This document shows positions 1-10,830 of a stretch of 64,000 nt of DNA, one piece after another (the first letter of the stretch is position 1; each line of letters begins with the position of its first letter). A program made the translations under genes and the position numbers. This DNA comes from Dendrophyllia cribrosa (taxonomy: Eukaryota > Cnidaria > Anthozoa > Scleractinia > Dendrophylliidae). Under the pieces are notes generated by a model. That model worked only from the letters and a program-made list of their open reading frames with translations, searched no databases and had not been told where the DNA came from. The stretch spans positions 15,078,264 to 15,142,263 of the forward strand of contig JAJLRJ010000002.1 of the NCBI GenBank assembly GCA_024195265.1, given 5' to 3'.

Positions 1-2462
1 ATAGCCATACACAGTCTCCAAAAATAACTAGGATTCAAAATTTGTAAATAACATATAACATTGGTTAATTTAAGTTCTTTGTAGTCATTTTTTGTTAAAC
101 AGTCACATTACTACTTACTTTAGAGTAAGGTCTTGAAATTATTTGTACTCGTGAATTCTGATCATGTAAAAATAGAATCAGTTAAAGTCACAGTGGAAAA
201 TAATGATAATATATGGTTAATGTACAACTTGTAAATAAGATCATTTCGGTAGTGTGCTATATTGTATTTCAGGTATAAAAAATTGCTGGAGTATGTAGAA
301 CATTGTTGGTAAAGCAGTGGGCAAATGTGCTTCATTGAAGCCAATAAATAAAAACTTAGGATCTTAACTTTGATTGAACTGCATTTATTGTAAATCTCTA
401 ATCAGATAATACTGTTGCACTAAAAAATGCTATTAAAATGGGGTGTCTTGAAAACAAAGACCCCCTAAGACCCTGGGCCCTCCATAACATAGGCTGGTCA
501 AATAAAATGTACATATTTTAATTACTTGCAAAAGAAAACAATTTCCCCTCAGAAAAAGACAATCTTTTTTTTTTGGCGGGGGAGGGGGGGGGGGGGAGGT
601 GAAATGACTTAAAATTTCTCATTATTTTGCATGAAGATTGTTGAGAAAGGCCGAAGGTTGCAGACAATTTCCGAAGAATCTGCTCTCCTAATGAACAACC
701 TTGAAAATGACCGAGTCTTTATTTTCAAACTACACCCTATCGCCTAATTTTAGCTGACTCGGCCTACGGCCTTGTCGGCTAAGAATTAGGTGATATCATG
801 CATGCTTTCGCGCTATAATAGTTAAATAGCAGGAAAATCCTTATCCTTTAAAGTTATTGACAGCCCAGGTAGTCTGTCAAACGATTTTTCTTGGACAACA
901 CAAGTGAAAGAAAAGCACGAGGTTGTGCTGCAAACTGATCAGAGAAGACGTATTGCATAAAATTATTACCTAAAATAGCAAGTAATGGCCACTAAAGTAA
1001 GTACTTGTTTGGATATGCAAATGAGTATCAACATTATTTTTGTGCTGAAAGCTTTTGAAATAATAGTTTTAAACAGCTTGAGGATTAAATTTTGTGGCCA
1101 TTTGATGGTTGATGTTTAAACTTTAGACCATCTATTCTGATAGTTGATGGTTAACCTAATTGAGGCCCTTTCCTCTGTAGTTTAACTTGGCACTCATTCC
1201 CTTCAAAATATACCTGCATTGCAGACTAAGCCACTCAGAATTAGCTAGGCTCTACAAGGACAGTTCTTCTGGCATTAAAAGGGATAAGCCCTGAAACTGT
1301 TAAAATTGTTCTTTGACGTTTGATTTTTCTGAGTTGTAGAAAAAGGCAAACTTAATTACTGGTTCTGTTTTTATTTACAATAAATTTGTTTATAAAATAT
1401 CTGTACTCTAAACCTTTTTGCTGCTTTTTGTTTGTTTTTCAAACTATGAATCCTGTGATCATCCATTCAGAGAGCAAACAATAATATTGTTCATGCAACT
1501 TGATGGAAAAAGTTGCAACTTGTCCATCAACCAAAGTAATCTAGTTTTGAATTGGCCACATTAATAATTAAAAAAGTATAATAATTATGTTATTAAAGAT
1601 GTTAAAAGCATTATCAATAATTCAAGGCATCTAGCACATTCCACTCTAAATAATATTGATAATAAAAAACAAAACAAAAGAAAAATGCCAAAATACTGGT
1701 AAGTTTATTTCATATTATTACGTAACTCCAGACTGCAGCTATTTAGAAAATGTAACTGGTGTTTCTTTTGGACTAGGAATAACAGGTTTTCCATAATTAA
1801 AAAAGAAAGTTCTAAATTATAGAATTATCAAGCTTTTCTCAAATTATTTTTAACTCGTTGCAACCAATGAATGAGAAAAGATATCTACAGTAAAAAGTAA
1901 TTCAGTAATCTCTTCATTGCCTCTTCATCACTGATGTTTAAAATATTACCAACAAATTAAATCAAGAAACACTGTTTTATTCACATGAAAGCGGGGGAAT
2001 TCATAAAAATGTTGTAGGAGAGGAAGAAAGAAACCATGCAAGAATGTTCTAAATCACTGCAGTGGAAAAACTTACATTTTTGATATCAAAAGCACTCAAT
2101 CTTGTCAAAATAATGACAGATTCATACATGTTCATGTCATGAAACAGACCACATTAGGCCTGACACACCCACTGAATTAAAAGAGGCTGCTTTATTAGGC
2201 CACGATTTTAACAAAAATAACCCAAAAAACTGTTGAGATTTTTCTTGTCCAAAGTCCTTCAATAAAGTTAACTTAAAACTTGAGATTGTCATCATCGACA
2301 GCAACAATAGCATCAAGACATCAGTAGTGCAAGTAAGAATAACTTAACACATGAATAATAATATTTGTAGAAAACGTTTATAAAAGAGTTAAGGAAAAAC
2401 AAAGTCTAGACCTAAATATTGTTAGGATTGTTGACAGTGGCAAAGTACAAAGAACACACTGT
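1..2462. other. Left flank, no gene recognised; probable 3' UTR of the TMED gene at its right side
   Basis: AT-rich sequence with no convincing exon on either strand; the short open frames lack recognisable domains and splice partners. The right part probably contains the 3' UTR of the minus-strand TMED gene: a minus-strand AATAAA (read as TTTATT on plus) lies at 2191-2196, about 270 nt past the stop codon, with further copies near 1975 and 1704. A small palindrome at about 739-793 (arms reading ATCGCCTAATT and AATTAGGTGAT) and a G-rich run near 576-598 are the only other structures seen. Confidence 0.4.
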
Positions 2463-5400
2463 TCAAATCATCTGATTAGTTTTACCAGTGCCAAAGAAAT
2501 TCTTTACTATTAGAACTTGACAAATACCCACTCCAATGAGCGCAATGCTTTGTATAAGCGACCACCAAAATACCCTGCTTGAACTTCTACTGACAATGGC
2601 ATGACTTTTGTAATTCTTTTTCGTCAAGTAGCTCTGGTATTGCTGGGCTTTCTCAAGCATGTCTCTGATATTTTCAAGTGTATTCTGTCAGAGAGAAAAT
2701 AAAACAATACATTTTTATAATACATTGTTGAGCATAGCCTGATTACCAGACAGTCCGAAGTTGCTTGTACTCACTACTGACTTCTCTCTCTGTCTGATGT
2801 AATTTGGTTGAGGGCTTATTCTTGACGTCATCTGACTGTTGTTTTCACCAATCAGAGTGGATGTTAGATTTCTTTTCTCCATCAGGCCCCGGTTGTTCAA
2901 AAGGTGGATAGTGCTTTCCACCAGATAAATCACTATCCAGTGGATAACACAGAGGATTTTGTTTATACTTATCCACTCGATAGTGATTTATCCGACGTAT
3001 AGCGCTATCCACCTTTTGAACAACCGGGGCCAGGAATTTCAAGAATAGGCCTGAATATACTCTGATTGGTCGAAATGATTAACGGTCAGACAATGTCAAG
3101 AACAAGCCCTCAAACAAAAGTACAGCGTTGGATGGGGGTAGGAGCCTGGAATTTAGGCATAATTAAACTGAAACAATTGCAAGCCAGCGGTTTTTGCCCA
3201 CATGGGGTGCCACCTCAGCTTGAGCAGGGGTAATCATTTACCTTTATTTGCTGATTGTTGCAGACCACTGCTCCTCATTTGCATTGCAGATCTCTGCTCC
3301 CTGCCCCTCCCTCCCTGATGGTAAGTGTTTACCTTTGTAACTGTGAGCCCAAGGGACTCAAGTATGAAAGTGACAGGGAGATGCAAAGGCCTTTTCTGGG
3401 TTTGAAATTTGCAATCTGGGGACTATTTTTGTGGTGGCATTTTTCGGGGTGAAAGATTTTGGTGAGGACTTTTTTGGGGTTTTGGGGTTGGCAAAGATCA
3501 TAACTTTTTTATCCAAAGAGAACAGAGACTATTAAAAAAAAATTTCTGGGCCGTTGGGCTTTTTTCTGGGGGTCTGGTTTTAGCCTGATATCACTTTTGT
3601 TAGGTCTAACAATTTGCCCTCATTCACACTTTCCTGTCACTAGTATAGTTGAGTACCCCCCTGGGACTGTGAGGTTTTTTATCACTCTGTAACTCTCAGG
3701 AGGGCTACTCTGTAAAAGTGACAGGGATGTGCGAATGAGGGGAATACCCAAAAAAATCTCTAGGGCTTCCAGCAAATTCACATAAAATCCCCTGAACCAA
3801 AATTAAACCCAAAAAAATCCCATGCTGAATTTTCAAACCTTAAAAATACCCAGAAAGGATAAAAGATATAACAAGTTTGGTTGTATTTACATACATACAT
3901 ACATACTTTATTGACTTTCCCAAAGGGGCTTTTCAAAGAAAATATTAACTACATGTAAGATTATGTTTATATACACTGTTGACTACTAATAACAATAAAA
4001 ATAATAGTACAATACTCAATTCGTAGCACTACGTGGGCACTATGCATGGCAACAATTCTTTACCACGAATCTTCATATTGTTTTTAATACCCCAAAAAAA
4101 TCCCTATTTCACTTAAGCCACCCCAAAAATTACTTGCCAAAATGTTCTTACTAAAAAAATCCTGAAATCCAAAATTTCAAATCCCAAAATATTTTTCACA
4201 CATCCCCACCATTTTAAATCCAGAGTACCCCATGGGGTGTAATTCAGTGTGATGGTGCGTTGTTGTGGCAGCATTGCCATGAAGCATAATCACCACCTCT
4301 TCAGTACTCTTCACCCAGATGTATAATTAATAAATGGGTACCAGTGAACATACTGGGTTGCTAGGGATAATACTCTGCGAGGCAGGGGAAGACTGGTAGT
4401 AATACTCCTGGTTTCTTCATGCAACAAACAAAAGAATAACTGTGACTCAAAGTAACATACCCTAATGCTCTCAATTTTTAATTCTGTGCCCTCTACATCA
4501 CCATCTCCCAGTGTCTGGAGCCAGGATTCCTCATCATAAGCCTCAAGTCCTAAGTCCACATATACTATTTTCTCTGCCAGTGTACTGAATGAATTATCAA
4601 AACAGAATGTGTAGATGCCAGTATCAGCTGTTGTAACAGTATGCATCTCATCTGTTTTCTTCTCGTCATTCACAAGCAATGCGCCATGGGGAGAAATTAC
4701 TTGAAGTGTTATGTCCATTTCTCCACCTCCTTCAACAACCTTTAAACCAAGATAAGTTGAAAGTGTTACACACAAGCACTTCTATTGAGTCCTGCTCAAA
4801 ACAGTTTAAACAGAGCAAAATTTAGATGGGTTTGTATGGATTCATCAGGGCTGAGTTGTTCGAAGGACGATTAGCGCTAATCCTGGATTAACACTGTCAA
4901 CAGAACATATGAGTTGTCATGGTAATTAACCCTGGATTAGCGCTAATCGTCCTTCGAACAACTCGGCCCAGAGTATGAGTATAAGTAATATATCTCAACC
5001 CAAAATTGCAATAAGATGCTGATTTGATGCTGGTATTTTTCAACATACTCATTCCAAAAATTTCATCAAATCCCATAATTTCACAAATTTAGTTTTTGTA
5101 TGTCATCCCGCACTATAGGACTCTCTGGGTAACTAAAGTTGCTTCGTTGCTACAAATAAAGTGTCAATTTTTACAAATAAAATTGTTATTTTTGCTATAC
5201 CAGAAATTTATTCAGTGCACAACAATATTCTTGGCAATCAGCCAACAAGCAATACTGGATTTGTCATGAAGATCGATGCCAATGATCATTGTCATTGAAA
5301 AGATGACATAAGATTTAATCACAGACAATTTTGATTCATCTTCTGGTTCTGGCACACTTAATAACTTCTTTTTGACCTAAATAACTATAAATTGTCACTC

Positions 5401-7240
5401 CTGTTGCTGAGATTGTTGCTTTACCAACAGCAATCATCACAGCTTTGATTTCTTCATAAGTACCCACAGACGTCCCCAAGTTGACTATTGTATATTTTTA
5501 GAGGTTCAACTGTCAACTATAAGAAACTTTTATCAATGGTAATCTCATCAATAGGCCATTTGCACGATGGCGCCATTTGACTACAACTACCAGAATTCAT
5601 TTCGTTTTTCCTTTCTTATTTAAATTTTGTAATCCCAGTGCGGTTTAAATAACAATAGCCCTAATTTGCACTACAAAACAAAAAACTGAAGGATTCTGGT
5701 AGTTGTAGTCAAATGATGTCATCGTGCAAATGGCCTATTGTCTATTTATACTAAAGTTGAATTAATCATCTGACATAGATAATTCCTCTAGATATACAGT
5801 AAATCCGACACCTGTTCAGATGATTGAATTATGGAGCAAACTTTGTCTTCAGCTGATTCATCTGTCAGCACGTACTGAAGACGTGCTGCAGCTGGATAAT
5901 TCATCTAAGACAGACAGTTTGTCTCTAAATTTATATCTACAAGTAGATGGAAAATGAAGACAGTTTTTGACTTATTTTTTACAAGAGGGGTACTGGTTTT
6001 CATTTGTTCACAGGTTTTTTCAGATGTCCATTTCCTCTCCCTAGAAGTCCTTTGCTGGGAAACTTTGGGTTATCTGTCCTTATCCTTTACCTGGATGAAT
6101 TGTTGGTCTCACGGTTAACACATCAGTCAAAAGGCCATTTCCGAGTTGCCTTTAGCCTCTCTATCAAAGCGAGGCTAGGTGCGAAACCTTTCATATGAAA
6201 ATGAGTTTTCATTCACCTGCAAATAAGTGTTATTTGCATGTGAATGAAAACTCATTTTCATATGAAAGGTTTCGCACCTAGCCTCGCTTTGATAGAGAGG
6301 CTAAAGGCAACTCGGAAATAGCCTATTCCAGCAGTGCTCAAGTCCCCCCCCCCGAGACAACCCCTAGGCATAAGCATTTTGTGAACAAAAATTGGCAAAA
6401 ATAAAAAAAAGGAAAGTCTTTGAATCTAGACTCATCCAAAAGTTATTTGACGGCAAATTAAGTCAAAAGAGAAGACATTGTTCCCCCCCCCTCAGTTTTC
6501 CTCTAGTGACTGTCGAAAACATGAGGATGACAAATGCCCCAGGATGCACTGATGGTAGGCTATTGCCCAACCTCCTGGATTCAAACATGAGCAAATGCCA
6601 GTCGAGAGTGTTTTTAGTGGAGTGTATTTAAACTGAGCCTAGTGGTTGGAAGATTGGACGACCACTCCCCACATTATTGACGTTAAACAAAAAATGGGCA
6701 CTGCTGAAATTGACTCATGCATAATTCGTCTAGATGGATAATTCATCTCTAGTATAAATTGGGCCTATTACTAATAAAGAAAATTTTCTGCAAGATAGAC
6801 AGTTGCTTAGCAATTTTTATCTCAGTTGGGTTCTAAAAATTGTGAAGTTTTTAAATTAATTTGATTAAATCACTGTATTATATGCCGCTGAGGAAATCCC
6901 TTTGTGCTAATTGTACGCATACAAACGTTTTGGGGAGTTAAAACTGCTGTCTAATAAGCTAATTTCAACTGTCTTTGAACTCCACAAAAGTTTATACAGC
7001 GGGACCATAAATAAACAGTAATTCATACTTTCATTATTAGATGCCTTGTTTAAATACTTGTGATCTTCTTACCTGATATTCTATTTCCAAAGTTTTATTC
7101 GCGTCGATGTTTTCATAAAAGCAGTTCACTTTTCCAGCCTCTACTACCGTAGTAAAGCCATTCGTCATCGCAGAGGACAGAGGCAGCAAAAAGAGCCATT
7201 GTACAAATGCGAGGAAGACGAGCTTGGTTGGCGAACACAT
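2463..7240 (-). CDS. TMED1/TMED5: p24-family cargo receptor, TMED1/TMED5-like, complete, 3 exons
   Basis: Coding exons (minus strand): 7240-7073, 4739-4461, 2684-2463; all joins are phase 0 with GT-AG borders, giving 222 aa, the usual p24 length. Residues 1-25 are a signal peptide. Residues about 30-125 form the GOLD domain with the two conserved cysteines (VNCFYE and YTFCFDN) that make the lumenal disulfide. A coiled-coil stretch follows (about 150-180), then one membrane span (about 188-210) with the p24-typical CQV, and a short tail containing FF. Family role: p24 proteins cycle between ER and Golgi in COPII and COPI vesicles and help export selected cargo. The LEIEYQV and CFDNSFST segments resemble vertebrate TMED1 and TMED5 as I recall them; the choice between them is not possible here. 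Odd point: the tail ends KTNQMI, without a clear dilysine signal. The gene lies about 3.6 kb downstream of BRD10 on the same strand. Confidence 0.88.
2885..3031. repeat. MITE-like palindrome in TMED intron 2
   Basis: The ends GGCCCCGGTTGTTCAAAAGG and its inverse complement at 3012-3031 form terminal inverted repeats that extend inward through GTGGATAG-type sequence (147 bp in all). No ORF. The end sequence resembles the elements at 4848-4969 and 51757-52215, so these are probably related families. Confidence 0.75.
3889..3906. repeat. ACAT microsatellite
   Basis: A run of about 4.5 ACAT units in TMED intron 2. It is followed by CTTTATTGAC, a context seen at the ends of some retroelements, but no element body is recognisable. 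The surrounding 3300-4240 is low-complexity, with repeated phrases such as AGTGACAGGGA, and looks like decayed dispersed repeats. Confidence 0.5.
4303..4428 (+). repeat. SINE body fragment (same family as 18568-18814)
   Basis: The string CTTCACCCAGATGTATAA, then AATGGGTACCAG, then GTAGTAATACTC matches the body of the SINE on the minus strand at 18568-18814, here in plus orientation and without a tRNA-like head. It ends about 33 bp from the TMED exon 2 donor. Confidence 0.55.
4848..4969. repeat. MITE-like palindrome, GGGCTGAGTTGTTCGAAGGA ends
   Basis: 122-bp nearly perfect palindrome in TMED intron 1; the arms contain GATTAGCGCTAATCC. Only a short unpaired centre remains. The GTTGTTCGAA motif is shared with the degraded element at 51757-52215. 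Confidence 0.75.
5549..5740. repeat. MITE-like inverted-repeat element
   Basis: The ends CAATAGGCCATTTGCACGAT are repeated inverted at the right border, and the arms continue through a segment ending CTACAACTACCAGAAT. 192 bp, no ORF, in TMED intron 1. Confidence 0.75.
6133..6323. repeat. Long near-perfect palindrome
   Basis: 191 bp whose two halves are nearly exact inverse copies: GGCCATTTCCGAGTTGCC at the left, GGCAACTCGGAAATAGCC at the right, and a small centre near 6220-6240. The near-perfect pairing suggests a young copy. No coding potential. Confidence 0.8.
6326..6719. repeat. Inverted-repeat element with TTCCAGCAGTGC ends
   Basis: Left TTCCAGCAGTGCT and right GGGCACTGCTGAAATTGACTC pair with each other and with the ends of the element at 7815-8325, so these are two divergent members of one family. 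The inside has C-runs and no gene. Confidence 0.6.
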
Positions 7241-7814
7241 GACCGGGGGAAAGCCGATCCAACAAACGTAACTAACACAAATCGATACAGATTAACAAGC
7301 CGAATTACTAAACAGTTTTAGCTGTGTACTGCCACAAGTTAATTTAACATTCTGCATAATACCACAATGAATAACAACCAACTACGTGTCCGCATCCCAG
7401 ACGATACCAACCTTCCCAAGATTCTTTGCATACCTGTTGCTTTCGCGGGCACCGTGCGCGGGATGCGTGTATGTAGACAGATGCACAGTACAGGCGAGCA
7501 TTATATTGTAGCCGCCGCGGGACATACGCGACAAGTGAATCGCAATCGCGGAAAGGTTCATCAAGGTAGCCCCATTCACAGAAAAGCGAATTTAGTTTGT
7601 AGAATGTGCACCGCTTGCCTCCGTTTCTACCGCTGGCTTTCAGTTTTGAGTCGTCACGCGATGAACAATTGCGTGACGAATCAGTGAGCAGTGCCGCCCA
7701 TGTTCTGTTCCGGCTGAGCAGTAGCAGTTTGGTAAAACAAAATTGGCAATGCCCACGGTGGGTCAAAAAAAGCTGTTCATCGGGAGTTGGGACCAGCTTT
7801 AGGTGTCCGCTTTA

Positions 7815-8325
7815 TGGATGAGTCAATTCCAGCAGTGCCCATCCCCCTGGGCCATTTACACATGTTGCTATCCCGGGGGTGGGGCATGAGTACATGTAAA
7901 TCTAGCTTGGCCCGGGGGGCGGGTATTAGCACACCCGTCATTAACCCCGGAGAATTTGACAGCCACTTTGGGGCATGAAATAAGTTAATGATAGGATTCA
8001 CAAAATTTATTTTTGTCTGTGATACTTTTTTAAAATAATAAACTTGTACTGCATGATTTAACAGATGAAAACGGATGGATATAATTTATTAACCTCATTT
8101 TTTCTAAACTTACAGTACTCTAGTCTGTTCACTAGCTACAAGACAAATATTATTTAAACTTGAGCTGTATGAACCCGGGGGTGGGGCGTTTACCGTTCTT
8201 TTTTGGCCCGACCGCGGGGAATTTGAACGGCTTACTTGTCCCCACCGTGGGGAATTTACCATTTTTTTTTTTAAAAAAACGCAAATGCCCGGGGGGATGG
8301 ACACTGCTGGAATTGACTCATCCAT
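7815..8325. repeat. Inverted-repeat element, TGGATGAGTCAATTCCAGCA ends
   Basis: The right end CACTGCTGGAATTGACTCAT with TCCA is the inverse of the left end. The inside is rich in CCCGGGGG-type runs. No ORF survives scrutiny. It sits upstream of the TMED start codon. Confidence 0.7.
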
Positions 8326-8442
8326 TATATAAAGAGTTTAGTTACAGACGCACAAGTGAAATTCGGCGGGAATCAGCCACACACTGATGTCCACCTTTAC
8401 TGGGGTGCCCGCTTTGAGAGAGTCGATTGTAGACCTTTTTAC

Positions 8443-8573
8443 CGATACAGCAGCCATATTGATTTTGCTCCCTGGTTATCCCAGGATGACCATTGAAATT
8501 GATAATTATTTTATTAAATTCAATGGTCGTTATGGGATGCTCAAGGAGCAAAATCAACATGGCTGCCGAATCG
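8443..8573. repeat. Palindromic element around 8500
   Basis: The left arm (CGATACAGCAGCCATATTGA then TTTTGCTCC) and the right arm (GGAGCAAAATCAACATGGCT then GCCGAATCG) are inverse copies. A 147-codon open frame over this stretch is a by-product of the palindrome. Confidence 0.65.
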
Positions 8574-8999
8574 TTAAAAAGGACTATTATTTGACAAGTG
8601 ATTTGAATTTAGCCTTCCATCAGAAGTTGTTGGAAATTGTTGGCAACACATTTCTCGTTTTTGTTCCCGGCATATCACCGTTGAAAAAGAAATACAATCA
8701 GCACACCCCTCAGTGTAACGCGGACACCTCTTTAAAAGGAAGAGTTCTTTTAACACTCCTTTCTTTCATGCTTTCCTGGTTTCGGAATGAGCGGAACAAT
8801 ATTCTGCGTGATTTTGCTCCAGTGAAATGAACGGACAAATCACTTTTCTCAGAATAGGCAGAATTGCGTTCTTTTGAGACAGGGTTTGGTTATCGGGACA
8901 GCAGAATTGGGCTATTTTGGATATTTATATTCTATTTATACTGTTCTTCTTTACTGGATTAAAATTGTCCATTAGAATTAGCAAGAAAAAAAAGCCTCT

Positions 9000-9335
9000 A
9001 GCCTGGGTAGCAGGCGTCGGGGAGGGGAACTGGGGAGAGAGGGAAAGGACGCCTGCATTGCTCATTTCTGCGGATTCTGCGGCCGCAAAATTCTGATTGG
9101 CTAATTCGCGCTGGGCGGTAAACATAGGATATTCCCGCGTGAAGTCAGCCATGCGGAAAAGCGCGCGTCAGTTTCTGATTGGTGAACGTGTTGACAGTTG
9201 ACATAATTCAATTGCCAGGAAATCGGTGGGCGTAATGCGAAAAGCCCGATTCTTATATCAGGCGTTCCTTCCCTTCTCATCCTCTCCTTTTTCGCGCCCC
9301 CTCCCCCTCCTCGTTTACGCCTGCCACGCAGGCTA
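9000..9335. repeat. Element with AGCCTGGGTAGCAGGCG ends
   Basis: The left AGCCTGGGTAGCAGGCG is matched by the right CGCCTGCCACGCAGGCT. The interior is GC-rich with GCGCGCG and CGGCCGC. 336 bp, no ORF. Confidence 0.65.
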
Positions 9336-10473
9336 AGAAGGCTCTTAATAGAGTGTTTTCACTGACATCATATGAAAATTCAGAATCAGTTTTCGATTCT
9401 AAAATGTTTATGGAATTGTAGAGAGTTTAAAACTACACATCTGGGCCAAATTTTGAAGCGCAAGAGCATTTCATTCAAGAGTTATAGGCGAATGAGTATA
9501 GACATTTTTAGTAAGAAATGTATAGAGCGGCCATATTGGTGTCCCACTTAGGGACACCAACATGGCGGCCAAAAATTCAATGTCTTAATAACACCAAAAA
9601 TCTCATTACAAAATATTGTATTCACTATAAGGGGCATGAAATGGGCTTATAAGCATCTATAATTCAAAAATAACTTTCAACTAGTTCAATTTTGTTTATT
9701 TTCACGGCTTATCTAAAACAGCGTGACGAATTGCGTGACACATTTACAACCTCTATAAATCGAAAACGAAACATCGTTAAAACCTGAAACTTTTTGTGAA
9801 AGATTATAACACTGGTATTCACATACCATGTTAGAAACAGCTTTGTAGGATGTATACTTTAGATTTTTGAATTTTTATGACGTCATGTGCAAACACTCTA
9901 TAGATCAGCTTTTGGAAAACCTAGGCCAGAGCTGTGACATGTTACTTTCTGAATACCAGAAGTAATAAACAACTTCCATTGTTATATTCCCACGCAACAC
10001 TTTTATTTAAATTAAATTCCACCGGGAAACTTGCCTTGCGCGACTTTAGCCTGCTTGCCAGTACCTACACTTGCGTGATATCTCACTGGATCTTCCACAT
10101 TTCCATCATGACAATAGCCTGCACTAGGGGCTCAGATTGCGAGGATCAAAGAAAAACGGGTGGTCTTTCTTCGCTCAACACAATCTAAAAACCTGGAACA
10201 GGCTAGGATAATCGTTTTCATTTAAAAGACTTAAAAAGGTCTTTTAGAACAATCTTAGGTCAGGAATATCGGAAAATGAAGTATTGCTATCGTTTGAGTG
10301 GCAAACAGGAGCTATGGCTCTGTTTCTGGTGGCAAAGACCAAATGTTTAAGGGGACTAGGGTAGCAGTTTCACTCTACTTCTGCCCAAGCCCCCTCAACT
10401 TGTCCAGCCATTTTCGACCTGCACCTCTCGCGTGAGGCATCAAACAAGTGAGCCCCTGTGGGGGGGGGGGGAA

Positions 10474-10589
10474 GGGGTACTCAGCTATAATAGTAACGGG
10501 GAGGTGCTAATGAAGCTAAATTGTTAGACTCGATAAACGTTCTATTAGGCTAAAACCTCCCCGTCACTATCATACCGTCTGAGTACCCC
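10474..10589. repeat. Short palindromic element, GGGGTACTCAG ends
   Basis: GGGGTACTCAG and later AACGGGGAGGT on the left pair with ACCTCCCCGTCACTATCATA and CTGAGTACCCC on the right. A G-run of 12 or more lies just outside at about 10459-10471. Located just past the BRD10 stop codon. Confidence 0.65.
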
Positions 10590-10830
10590 TTAATACATGC
10601 ACCGCGATGGACAAAATTACTCTTCTCTCCCATAAATAAATTTTTGTGCTGATACTAGTATCGAGCCTAATCATGAAAAGAAAACAAGGTTTGCTGTGTT
10701 GAAATTTGTAAAGTTAAAAAAGGTGACATTGTTTAAAACGAATAGACAACAAAATGTCAAGTCCACTAGGCTTGTTGTGAACAGAATTAGCAATGAAAGG
10801 ATAAGCTGTAAGAAGGACAGTCATTGCCAT

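Larger units (their letters stand above)
7241..10830. other. Spacer between TMED and BRD10
   Basis: No gene found. The first few hundred bases upstream of 7240 should hold the TMED promoter and 5' UTR, though no single element is diagnostic. The rest is occupied by the inverted-repeat elements listed separately. The stretch 9350-10470 shows nothing recognisable; the 3' UTR of BRD10 must start at 10830 and run left. Confidence 0.5.

Noticed and set aside
7344..7821. Overlapping open frames on both strands upstream of TMED
   Set aside because: Mutually overlapping, no domain, cysteine-rich by chance in a GC-richer promoter-side region; likely promoter and 5' UTR sequence.
8387..8830. 147-codon frame on plus
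   Set aside because: Its first half lies in a palindromic repeat (8443-8573); the second half has no recognisable domain or splice context.
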